From positions 1 to 5,679 of the forward strand of contig JACQVC010000331.1 of assembly GCA_016209995.1 (NCBI GenBank): a stretch of DNA of 5,679 nt, in the 5' to 3' direction. The notes beneath the pieces were generated by a model. The model had not been told where the DNA came from. It did not search any database and worked only from the letters and a program-made list of their open reading frames with translations. The DNA is from Gemmatimonadota bacterium (GTDB lineage: Bacteria > Gemmatimonadota > Gemmatimonadetes > Longimicrobiales > Gaopeijiaceae). The translations under genes were made by a program, and so were the position numbers. Below, one piece after another: positions 1 to 5,674 of this stretch (position 1 is its first letter; each line of letters starts with the position of its first letter).

Positions 1-1538
1 AACACGTCCAGATCGCCGGTGGCGCCGCTGGTAGCGATTTGAACTTTCGTGTTTCCCGTCAGCGTGAACGTGTAGAAATCGAGCTCACCGCCGTTCTCGG
101 CGAAGGCGTTGATCGAGGCCGGGAACGTCAGAGCCTTTGCTTCCTCCGGCGCATCGTTCTCCTCGTAGGCGTCCGGTCCGAACCGGTATTGAGCCGTGTT
201 CAGGGCGCGCAGGCCGTAGAACATGCTGCCGCCGTTCGTGTTGGCCAGGACTCGCAGAAAGAACGTGTCCGTGGGCTGAACCTGGCGCGCGCTGCGCAGC
301 GTGCTGACCGAGGTGTCCGCATGGAAGTCGTAACTCACCAGACCGACGTCCCAGTGCCCGGCGACCCAGGCCAGAGACCGGAAGCCCGCCGAGTCCGTGG
401 GACTGGGCGGCAGGAGCTTGTACAGTACGGCGTGGAGCAGGCTGTCGACCCGGAACACGCCGCCGCTCTGGCTGATTCCGCTCTTCTTGCGCACACTGAC
501 CTCGACGGTCAGCGCCGATACCCCCGACGGGACCGGCACCAGGAACCAGTCCTCGTTGTTCGGTACAGCGATCAGCGCCGGATTATAGCCGCCGACACCC
601 AACACCGGATTGTCGAGCGACGCCTCGTCGTTGCCACCCAGCGTCTCGATGAAATCATCCCCGTTCCCGGTGACGGTGAAGTTTCCGCTCAACTGGCCAC
701 TCACGCCTCCGATCGTGACCCTGAGCGGCCCGTTTTGAGCGCGTGGGGGCACCCAAGCGTAGATGGTATCCGACGCGACACGCGCCACCTCGGTCACCGT
801 GAACGCCGACGCACCGCGCGAGAACGCGACCTCCACGGGAGCGGCCAGGTTGGACCCCACGATGGCCACTATGCGACCCGGCGCCCCCTCTTTCGGTGTG
901 AAGTCGCGCACGGGGAGCACGGTCACGCTGGCCGTCGCCGTCAGGTTGTTCCACGACACCGCCTCGACCGTCCCGGCACCGGCGCTCAATCCTGTGGCTA
1001 CGGCCTGGGAGCTGGCCGCACCGCTGACTTGAAGGATGGCTGGCGTGGTCGTGCGCCAATTGTACTCGGCTCCCCGGACCGTGTCGCCGGCCGCATTCAA
1101 GCCCACCGCCGTGAGGGACACGCTGCCGCCGATGGTCGCCCCGCTGCTCGCCGGCAGGACGACCACGCGCGTGATCGCGGGGCCAACCACGGCCAGGGGG
1201 ACGCGCGCGGTGAACTCGCCGTTCGCGGTCACGGCGATCTGCGCCGTGCCGTAGTTGAGCGCGACGACGCGGCCACCGATCGAGTCGATGGTCGCGATGT
1301 CCGGGTTCTCACTGCGGTAGCGGATAACCGCGTCGGGCCGAGGCGTGGTGCCTGAGAACGCCTGCGCCTTCAGCGTGATGATCTCGCCCTTCATGACCTC
1401 GAGAGGCCCGCCGTCGTCACGCGTGAGCTCGATGCGGTCGATCGGACCCGGTCCTTCGTCGCCACAGGCACCCAGCGTGAGCATCACGGTCAGCACAGCG
1501 AGGATTCCGCAAGTCCGCTGCGAACGATGTACGGGCAC
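1..1538 (-). CDS. Surface lipoprotein with Ig-like, IPT/TIG and PPC-like domains (3' end outside window)
   Basis: Reading frame from a GTG at 1538-1536, open to the left edge (512 codons visible, no stop seen). The start is chosen because a strong Shine-Dalgarno AAGGAGG sits 5 bases upstream and the frame opens directly into a lipoprotein signal peptide: basic N-region (H4, R5, R8), hydrophobic core, lipobox L22-G23-A24-C25. Domains in order (approximate residues): Big_2-like Ig domain 34-117 (typical pattern of S-E-N-P-D-I-A-T-I-D, G-R-V-V-A-L, G-T-A-Q-I-A-V-T); a second Ig-like domain 120-209; IPT/TIG domain 210-290 (F-T-P-K-E-G-A-P-G-R-I-V-A-I-V-G-S-N-L, ending in N-F-T-V); a PPC-like domain 293-448 (D-D-F-I-E-T, G-G-N-D-E-A-S, E-D-W-F); and a second, more canonical PPC domain from about 455 (D-A-Y-E-E-N-D, E-L-D-F-Y-T-F-T-L). 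It is expected to be lipid-anchored and surface or periplasmic, acting in binding or scaffolding rather than catalysis; no enzymatic motif is visible. PPC domains usually accompany secreted peptidases, so a catalytic or sorting domain could still lie beyond the edge. Follows the small lipoprotein gene after 80 bases. Confidence 0.88.
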   Translation of the reverse strand, partial: MPVHRSQRTCGILAVLTVMLTLGACGDEGPGPIDRIELTRDDGGPLEVMKGEIITLKAQAFSGTTPRPDAVIRYRSENPDIATIDSIGGRVVALNYGTAQIAVTANGEFTARVPLAVVGPAITRVVVLPASSGATIGGSVSLTAVGLNAAGDTVRGAEYNWRTTTPAILQVSGAASSQAVATGLSAGAGTVEAVSWNNLTATASVTVLPVRDFTPKEGAPGRIVAIVGSNLAAPVEVAFSRGASAFTVTEVARVASDTIYAWVPPRAQNGPLRVTIGGVSGQLSGNFTVTGNGDDFIETLGGNDEASLDNPVLGVGGYNPALIAVPNNEDWFLVPVPSGVSALTVEVSVRKKSGISQSGGVFRVDSLLHAVLYKLLPPSPTDSAGFRSLAWVAGHWDVGLVSYDFHADTSVSTLRSARQVQPTDTFFLRVLANTNGGSMFYGLRALNTAQYRFGPDAYEENDAPEEAKALTFPASINAFAENGGELDFYTFTLTGNTKVQIATSGATGDLDV

Positions 1539-1618
1539 GCGAGCCTCCTTGTGGACGAAGCGAGAACGTGACGGTGGCGCGGCGGCCAGCCCACGCAGGC
1601 CTGGCGGCGCGCCTCCAG
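1539..1618 (-). other. 80-bp intergenic gap, contents
   Basis: Between the stop of the small lipoprotein and the GTG of the next gene. Apart from the Shine-Dalgarno site it holds very GC-rich sequence with short self-complementary stretches (for example GGCGCGCC), but no stem followed by a T-run and no clear -35/-10 pair. This is compatible with read-through transcription of the downstream gene, though a promoter of an unfamiliar type cannot be excluded. Confidence 0.45.
1544..1550 (-). promoter_or_regulatory. Shine-Dalgarno site for the multi-domain lipoprotein
   Basis: Minus-strand AAGGAGG, a near-perfect anti-16S match, is separated by 5 bases (CTCGC) from the GTG at 1538. It decides the GTG start of a frame that would otherwise have no ATG before the lipobox except one inside the hydrophobic core of the signal peptide (residue 19). 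Confidence 0.8.
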
Positions 1619-2005
1619 TCACCGCGAGAACCTGACGCTGTATGCCGAGACGATGGGGCGCGGGACGTTGTCCCCGCCGGCCACGTGCAAGACGACGGCG
1701 GGCGGAGTCGGCGCGCCTAGATCGGGTACCTCGAGTCTGAAGCGCAGCTCGCCGGGCGTCAGGTTCACGAGAAGGATGCGCGTCTCGGCCCCGTTTCGGC
1801 TAGTGAACACCTGAGTGGCGCCGGCCGCCGAGACGGCGCCGAGCGTCTCTCCGGTCACGCTGACCACGGCCGCACCCTCGGGGCCGTGCGGGGATACCAC
1901 GGTCGCGGTGAGCGCGCCCGGGCCGCTCGGACCCTGGTCACACGCGGCCGCAAAGACGACCGCCCCCACCGCCCCGAGCGCGAGTCCGCGAGCCAGCCTG
2001 CTCAT
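1619..2005 (-). CDS. Small lipoprotein (128 aa), translationally coupled to the M6 protease; cohesin-like fold possible
   Basis: Complete 128-residue protein. The N-terminus has R3 and R6, a hydrophobic run rich in Ala, Gly and Val, and a lipobox-like F18-A19-A20-A21-C22 followed by D23-Q24, so a lipidated N-terminus at C22 is likely. The remainder (about 30-128) alternates hydrophobic and polar residues and glycine turns, suggesting one beta-sandwich domain: an opening strand (A-L-T-A-T-V-V-S-P), a G-A-V-S turn, a central R-I-L-L-V-N, a strand L-R-F-R-L-E-V, then a V-V-L-H-V-A-G-G-D-N segment. No catalytic motif is seen. The strand pattern loosely recalls a shortened cohesin-type module (family resemblance only; about 98 residues versus about 140 for a classical cohesin). 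The ATG overlaps the protease stop as ATGA, and a GGGAG Shine-Dalgarno lies inside the last protease codons, so the two proteins are probably made together. Asp after the lipidated Cys is the inner-membrane retention residue in Escherichia coli; whether that rule holds here is unknown. Existence as a gene: high confidence; function: unknown. Confidence 0.87.
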   Translation of the reverse strand: MSRLARGLALGAVGAVVFAAACDQGPSGPGALTATVVSPHGPEGAAVVSVTGETLGAVSAAGATQVFTSRNGAETRILLVNLTPGELRFRLEVPDLGAPTPPAVVLHVAGGDNVPRPIVSAYSVRFSR

Positions 2006-4593
2006 CGTTTCTCCCGCGGCCCAGCCGTGAAGTCGACAAGAGGCACCACCATCGGCGCCGCCGGCCCGGGGGAGGCGACGACGGGGTCCCCACGCAAACG
2101 CATGTTTGCGTGGGGTAGGGCCACTGCGGCCGCGGCCAGGCTCGGATTCGCGACCAGATACGCGCGCAGGTCGCCCAGGTCGTAGGAGCCGCTACGGTTG
2201 CCCTGACGGTCAAGGTAGCGCTGCTGCAGCGCCGTCGGGCCCTCACCAGCAAGGAGGAAGGGACTTGCCAGCACGAGCGCCGGAATCTGCGGAGTGCGGA
2301 CCTCGAGAGAGAGGTTCGCCGTCGCCTGGAGGCCGATCGCGTCGGTGGCCATCACGGTGAGGGCGAACGACCCGGTCTCCAGCGCGGCGCCCGTGATCCT
2401 GCCGTCAATGCCCAGCGCGAGTCCTTCCGGGAGCCGCCCGGATGCGTGGGACCAGTACACGGGCTCGCTGCCGTTCTCGACGCGAAACACAATCTCCTGC
2501 GTCGTAGCCGCGTCGAACGGCCTGACCGGCGTCACGGCTGCGATCGCGAAGATGAGCTGGAAGCGACCGGCGGCCGAGCGCGGCCCCTCCATCCTGAGCG
2601 AGACGGGGTTGGGTGCGCCCGCCAGGGCACCGCTCCAACCGAGGAACGCGAACCCCTGGACCGGCGTCACGAAGGCGGTGACCTCCGTGTTCGCGGGAAA
2701 CCAGCCGTCCTTACCCTGCGGCGCAAGCACGAGTCGGCCTGGATCGATGCCCGGCACGGGGCTCTCGAGCTTGATGTCGAGGAGGTACTCGCGCCCGCCG
2801 TAGCGCGCGGTCAGGGTCGTGTCGGCCAGGCCCATCGTGAGGCTGCGGACGCGCGGACCACCGTCCGCCCACTCGACGAATCCATCCCGGTCGCCCGGCG
2901 CGCGCAGCGCACCGGGCGCGGCCTCGACGGTTTGCGTCTCGAACGGCGCCAGCCGCAGCTGCGCACTGGGCGCGACCGCGAGGGCGGAGCCGCCCACGGT
3001 AATCGTGGCAGGCGCGCTCGTTCCCTGCGCAACAAGCCGCAGCGTCGAAAACCGCGTCGCCAGGCGCAGCTGCGCCGCTTCTCCCGCGAACGCCAGGTCC
3101 AGCATGGTGACGCCGGAGACCCGGCCCAGGTGGGATGCGGACGACGGTCGCGTCGCCGCGTGAAACGCCGTGTTCTCGGCGGATCCCGGGAACGGATCGC
3201 CACTGTCCCCATAGTTGCCGCACGGAGGCGGCAAGGGGACGCAGGCCGCCGCGGCGGTCGTCCGCGCGGTCGTGAGCTGATTCCGGCCGTCCGCCTGCTC
3301 GAGCGCCACCCCCATGCGCTGCGCATCCACGTTCAGGGTATTGCTACCGGATCTCGCCGCGACAACGTCCGGATCGATGTGCCAGATCAGCACGCCCGGC
3401 ACGAACAGCTGCTCGTCGAAGCCCAAGCGCTGCCGGTTCTCGAGCAGGAAGTAGTCGTTGGATCCGTCGCCGCTCGCAACGCGCAGCATGCTCCCGCCGG
3501 TCTCGATCGGATCCAACCGCAGCGTCCCGTGGTCGAGGCCGCCGGCCCGCGTGTCGACCCTCGCCCAACCGAGCTGCTCCTTCGACCACGCCCCCATGTG
3601 GCACGGTCGCGCCGGGTCCGTCACGGCGGTGTACGAGCACCCCCAGGATCCCGTCGCCATCAGGTCCCAGCTCCCCACCCCACCGTGCGGGCGCGCACTG
3701 CTCGTGCTGTACAGATCCGGCAGACCGAGGGCGTGCCCCAGCTCGTGAGCGAGCACACCGATCTCGTTCACGGTGCGCACCGTTCCGGCGATCTCGCGTC
3801 CCAGATTGCAGGTGACGGCCGGCGCGACCACGAAGTCATCGATGCGAATCGTGTCTCCGTTCTCCAGCGTGGTGCGGAACGGCCCTCCCATGTGCTCGGT
3901 CAGGCTCGAGTGATGCGACCAGATGCCCGGCCCGCCGCAGGCGCCGTCCCGGTCCGGATGCATCACCGCCACGACGTCGACCCAGCCGTCCGCATCCGCG
4001 TCGTACTTGCGCCAATCCACGCGCAAGGAATCCGTGAGGAAGCGCAGCGTGCGGACCACGTATTCTCCAACCCGCGCGTCGTTGCCCAGACCGCGATCGC
4101 GTCCGACCACGACAGCGCGCGTGAGCGGCACGGTCACCCAGTCGTAAACGTCGCCGGACAGCGCCAGCGCGCCACCGGAAACTTCGCTGTAGTACTCCGA
4201 CAGCGTCCTGTAGTAGCCGTTCGGTCCGCTGAAGAAGTCACGCTGGATCTGCGCCGCCGTCACCAGCGGTGTTTCCGAATCGGAGTAGCGGGCGAGAATC
4301 AAAGGGATGCGCACGGCGCCCCGAACCGGCGCCGCACCGGCCGGCGCCAGCGCCAGCATCCCTTCGATGCCGGGCGGAGCCGCCGCCGGCGCACCCGCCG
4401 TCTGGAACAGACCGCGAAACGCGCGCTGGAAGCGGAAGAGTCGAGGGTTGGCCTGCACCCTCGCGTAGTAGGCCTGCGGTACCTGCGTTCCGTACACGCG
4501 CGCCAGTAGCTCGACGTCCTGAGCCTGTCCTGGCGAGACGATGAGGAGAAGAGCCGCGGCGAGGACCGCGGTGAGCCTATCAATCGCTTTCAT
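2002..4593 (-). CDS. Secreted M6-family zinc metalloprotease with InlB-B-like, He_PIG Ig and dockerin-like C-terminal modules
   Basis: 863-residue exported endopeptidase (immune inhibitor A-like M6 clan). Start at ATG 4593: it opens a clear Sec signal peptide (K2, R6, hydrophobic 7-19, cleavage after G22-Q23-A24) and has an SD-like GGCGGA 6 bases upstream. The in-frame GTG at 4671 would add 26 Pro/Gly-rich residues, has no SD and would bury the signal peptide. Segments (approximate): pro-region 25-88; catalytic domain about 92-480 with a D198-x-D200-x-D202-G-x-x-D206 calcium-type loop, zinc motif H283-E-L-G-H287-A-L-G-L-P-D293 (two His and Asp ligands, Glu general base), and Met-turn around M312 (S-W-D-L-M-A-T-G-S-W); the conserved D-P-F-P-G-S at 466-471. 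Six post-signal cysteines (219, 262, 319, 331, 451, 458) could form three disulfides, the last pair closing a Pro-rich loop. Then InlB-B-repeat-like segments 515-599 and 620-679 (G-F-A-F-L-G-W-S-G), a putative-Ig He_PIG domain 683-766 (L-P-E-G-L-A-L, G-R-I-T-G), and a single EF-hand/dockerin-like loop 795-813. A palindromic DNA repeat encodes residues 825-837. All catalytic residues are intact, so activity is expected; substrate unknown. Confidence 0.93.
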   Translation of the reverse strand: MKAIDRLTAVLAAALLLIVSPGQAQDVELLARVYGTQVPQAYYARVQANPRLFRFQRAFRGLFQTAGAPAAAPPGIEGMLALAPAGAAPVRGAVRIPLILARYSDSETPLVTAAQIQRDFFSGPNGYYRTLSEYYSEVSGGALALSGDVYDWVTVPLTRAVVVGRDRGLGNDARVGEYVVRTLRFLTDSLRVDWRKYDADADGWVDVVAVMHPDRDGACGGPGIWSHHSSLTEHMGGPFRTTLENGDTIRIDDFVVAPAVTCNLGREIAGTVRTVNEIGVLAHELGHALGLPDLYSTSSARPHGGVGSWDLMATGSWGCSYTAVTDPARPCHMGAWSKEQLGWARVDTRAGGLDHGTLRLDPIETGGSMLRVASGDGSNDYFLLENRQRLGFDEQLFVPGVLIWHIDPDVVAARSGSNTLNVDAQRMGVALEQADGRNQLTTARTTAAAACVPLPPPCGNYGDSGDPFPGSAENTAFHAATRPSSASHLGRVSGVTMLDLAFAGEAAQLRLATRFSTLRLVAQGTSAPATITVGGSALAVAPSAQLRLAPFETQTVEAAPGALRAPGDRDGFVEWADGGPRVRSLTMGLADTTLTARYGGREYLLDIKLESPVPGIDPGRLVLAPQGKDGWFPANTEVTAFVTPVQGFAFLGWSGALAGAPNPVSLRMEGPRSAAGRFQLIFAIAAVTPVRPFDAATTQEIVFRVENGSEPVYWSHASGRLPEGLALGIDGRITGAALETGSFALTVMATDAIGLQATANLSLEVRTPQIPALVLASPFLLAGEGPTALQQRYLDRQGNRSGSYDLGDLRAYLVANPSLAAAAVALPHANMRLRGDPVVASPGPAAPMVVPLVDFTAGPREKR
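2011..2015 (-). promoter_or_regulatory. Shine-Dalgarno embedded in protease 3' end
   Basis: Minus-strand GGGAG lies 5 bases before the ATG at 2005, within the codons for the last residues (G-P-R-E-K-R) of the protease. Together with the ATGA stop/start overlap it supports translational coupling of the small lipoprotein to the protease. Confidence 0.7.
2084..2122 (+). repeat. Palindromic repeat element, copy A, inside protease coding sequence
   Basis: Contains a perfect 12-bp stem (2088-2099 with 2104-2115: CCCCACGCAAAC / GTTTGCGTGGGG) around a 4-base loop GCAT, flanked by GGGT on the left and TAGGGCC on the right. It matches the minus-strand sequence at 4607-4644 almost base for base outside the loop. 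It is translated through as protease residues 825-837 near the C-terminus. No T-run follows on either strand, so it is not a typical intrinsic terminator. Confidence 0.85.
2155..2211 (-). other. Dockerin/EF-hand-like loop in the protease C-terminus
   Basis: Encodes protease residues 795-813, from D795 to L813. Aligned on a 12-residue EF-type loop Q797-G-N799-R-S801-G802-S-Y804-D805-L-G-D808 followed by helix-like L-R-A-Y-L: Asn at position 3, Ser at 5, Gly at 6, hydrophobic at 8, Asp at 9 and Asp at 12 fit a calcium-binding dockerin half-repeat; position 1 is Gln instead of Asp. Only one such loop is present, whereas classical dockerins have two. Reading as a protein-interaction or calcium-binding tag is inference. 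Confidence 0.5.
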
Positions 4594-4599
4594 TCCGAA

Positions 4600-4605
4600 T
4601 CCGCC
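4600..4605 (-). promoter_or_regulatory. SD-like site for the M6 protease
   Basis: Minus-strand GGCGGA, one mismatch from GGAGGA, with a 6-base spacer to ATG 4593. It supports this start over the upstream GTG at 4671, which has no purine-rich site before it. Confidence 0.5.
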
Positions 4606-4606
4606 G

Positions 4607-4644
4607 GGCCCTACCCCAGGCAACGGTCCGTTGCGTGGGGACCC
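4607..4644 (-). repeat. Palindromic repeat element, copy B, in the protease 5' leader
   Basis: Minus-strand sequence starting GGGTCCCCACGCAA and ending TGGGGTAGGGCC. The stem is 4614-4625 with 4629-4640 (12 pairs with one G-G mismatch at 4619/4635) around a 3-base loop. The outer left arm (14 bases) is identical to copy A and the right arm (17 bases) differs at one base. Orientation is opposite to copy A, so the two bracket about 2.5 kb containing nearly all the protease gene. The foot of the hairpin stem is about 8 bases upstream of the SD-like GGCGGA of the protease. Confidence 0.83.
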
Positions 4645-4708
4645 TGGGCCGATCCACTCGGACTGCAGCACCTGAAACCGCGCGAACGGATGAGGGGCGT
4701 CGGTCTCC

Positions 4709-5674
4709 TTAACCCGAGGGCGCCGAGGGGGTTCCCGATTCTGCGGCGCTGCCGGCGGCGACCGACTCCTGGAATTCGGCCAGGGTCAACGGGTTGCCGG
4801 GCCGCTCGGAGCTTACGATCAAGATGGGATCGTTCGTGTGTTTCGCCTTGATCAAAGCCTGATCCGCCGCCTGCAGCGCGCCCTCGATCGGCTCGTCGAG
4901 GCTCACGGGTCCCTCCGTGACACCCAGGGAGAGCGCGATCGGCCGCAAGATCACATCCGTTTCCTCGAGGTCCTGCACGACGCGCTGTGCGGTGGCCACT
5001 GCGCCGCGCAGCCCGGTGGCGGGAAGCACAATGGCGAATTCGTCACCGCCGATCCGCGCCACCAGGTCGTTCAGCCGAACGCGACTCAGCAGGTGGTCCG
5101 CGAGCCGGATGAGGATCTGGTCTCCGGCGTCGTGGCCATGGAGATCGTTAATGCGCTTGAACCCCTTCACGTCGACCAACACGATGGAGAAGGGAAGGGA
5201 CTGGCGGTGCGCGATGCGGCGCACGCGTTCGAGAGCTTCGTTGAAAAACCGGCGGTTGAACAATCCCGTGAGGGGGTCCGTCACGGACTGGTGTAACAGC
5301 TCGCCGATCAATCCCTCGTATCGCTCCACGATGTAGCCCACGAGTGGCGCCAGCAGCGAGTAGAAGCCTACGTAGGCGCCGAATCGCCCCACGGTCAGGT
5401 AAGTGACGTCCGACGCGCTGATGAACGTGCTGAGTCCGTAGCCGAGAGTGAACGTCGCGATCCCGACGAACGCTCCAGCGCCGCCGTACGCGAACGAGGC
5501 CAGCAGCAGGGGGCCCACGAAGAAGACAGGAGCTAGTGTGTCGAGCGGACCGCGCAGCCCGGTGATGACGAAAATCGCGGCCGTGTCGAGCGCGAGCCCC
5601 GTCGACAGCGTGGGATCACGCCGCACCCAGGAGAGCCCCTGCAGCACCGCGTTGTACACGGCCACGCCCGCCAT
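4709..5674 (-). CDS. Membrane-anchored GGDEF diguanylate cyclase (5' end possibly outside window)
   Basis: Makes cyclic di-GMP from two GTP at the cytoplasmic face of the inner membrane. 321 residues from ATG 5674; the frame stays open to the window edge (5 bases further), so a longer N-terminus is possible. Four likely membrane helices at about 24-40, 44-64, 66-86 and 95-116 form an uncharacterised sensor region, then a short linker leads into the GGDEF domain: D133-P-L-T-G-L-F-N-R-R start motif, metal-binding D168, F172-K-R-I-N176-D with G180-H-D-A-G-D185 for guanine binding, and the signature R207-I-G209-G-D-E-F213. An inhibitory I-site R200-L-N-D203 is present at the canonical five-residue distance, predicting product feedback. 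Deviations: the usual D-x-D-x-F-K is D168-V-K-G-F-K, and the C-terminal A-L-Y-x-A-K-x-x-G-R-N region reads A-L-I-K-A-K278-H-T-N-D282, losing the Tyr and the phosphate-contacting Arg. The Ala/Ser/Pro-rich tail from 303 is probably disordered. Catalytic signature intact, so probably active, perhaps with reduced affinity. No link to the protease is shown beyond adjacency. Confidence 0.94.
   Translation of the reverse strand: MAGVAVYNAVLQGLSWVRRDPTLSTGLALDTAAIFVITGLRGPLDTLAPVFFVGPLLLASFAYGGAGAFVGIATFTLGYGLSTFISASDVTYLTVGRFGAYVGFYSLLAPLVGYIVERYEGLIGELLHQSVTDPLTGLFNRRFFNEALERVRRIAHRQSLPFSIVLVDVKGFKRINDLHGHDAGDQILIRLADHLLSRVRLNDLVARIGGDEFAIVLPATGLRGAVATAQRVVQDLEETDVILRPIALSLGVTEGPVSLDEPIEGALQAADQALIKAKHTNDPILIVSSERPGNPLTLAEFQESVAAGSAAESGTPSAPSG

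Larger units (their letters stand above)
4594..4708 (-). other. 115-bp intergenic leader between cyclase and protease
   Basis: Begins right after the cyclase TAA and ends at the protease ATG. It contains repeat copy B and the SD-like site. An AAGGAG next to the cyclase stop (minus strand, about 4703-4708) is not positioned before a usable start. I see no convincing -35/-10 promoter and no stem plus T-run terminator, so whether the protease is co-transcribed with the cyclase cannot be decided from sequence. Confidence 0.45.

Noticed and set aside
655..1059. Minus-strand 134-codon frame overlapping the left-hand lipoprotein
   Set aside because: It is in a different frame of the same strand, His/Arg/Gly-rich and without a domain; it is an out-of-frame shadow of the Ig/TIG coding region.
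39..1355. 438-codon plus-strand open frame opposite the left-hand lipoprotein
   Set aside because: Composition is shadow-like (Arg/Val/Gln-rich), with no domain. The minus-strand frame has an ideal Shine-Dalgarno, a lipobox and recognisable Big_2, TIG and PPC patterns.
1586..1604. Possible degenerate third copy of the palindrome (CCCACGCAGG region) in the 80-bp gap
   Set aside because: Only about seven bases of the arm match and the second arm and the TAGGGCC flank are missing; within chance expectation for such GC-rich sequence.
2088..2115. Copy A palindrome as an intrinsic terminator for the protease
   Set aside because: It lies inside the coding sequence about 85 bases before the stop, has no T-run after the stem on either strand, and the coupled lipoprotein downstream needs read-through.
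2446..4509. 687-codon open frame on the plus strand opposite the protease
   Set aside because: Arg/Gly/His-rich composition without recognisable domains or signal; it is a by-product of the high-GC third positions of the protease codons, whose product has intact catalytic motifs.
2084..4644. Repeat pair as terminal inverted repeats of a complete transposon
   Set aside because: No transposase or recombinase lies between them, no flanking direct duplication was recognised, and copy A is inside the gene rather than beyond it; kept only as a hypothesis of dispersed repeats.
4594..4671. Longer protease start at GTG 4671
   Set aside because: Would place 26 Pro/Gly-rich residues before the Sec signal peptide, has no Shine-Dalgarno and would translate through repeat copy B; ATG 4593 is better placed.
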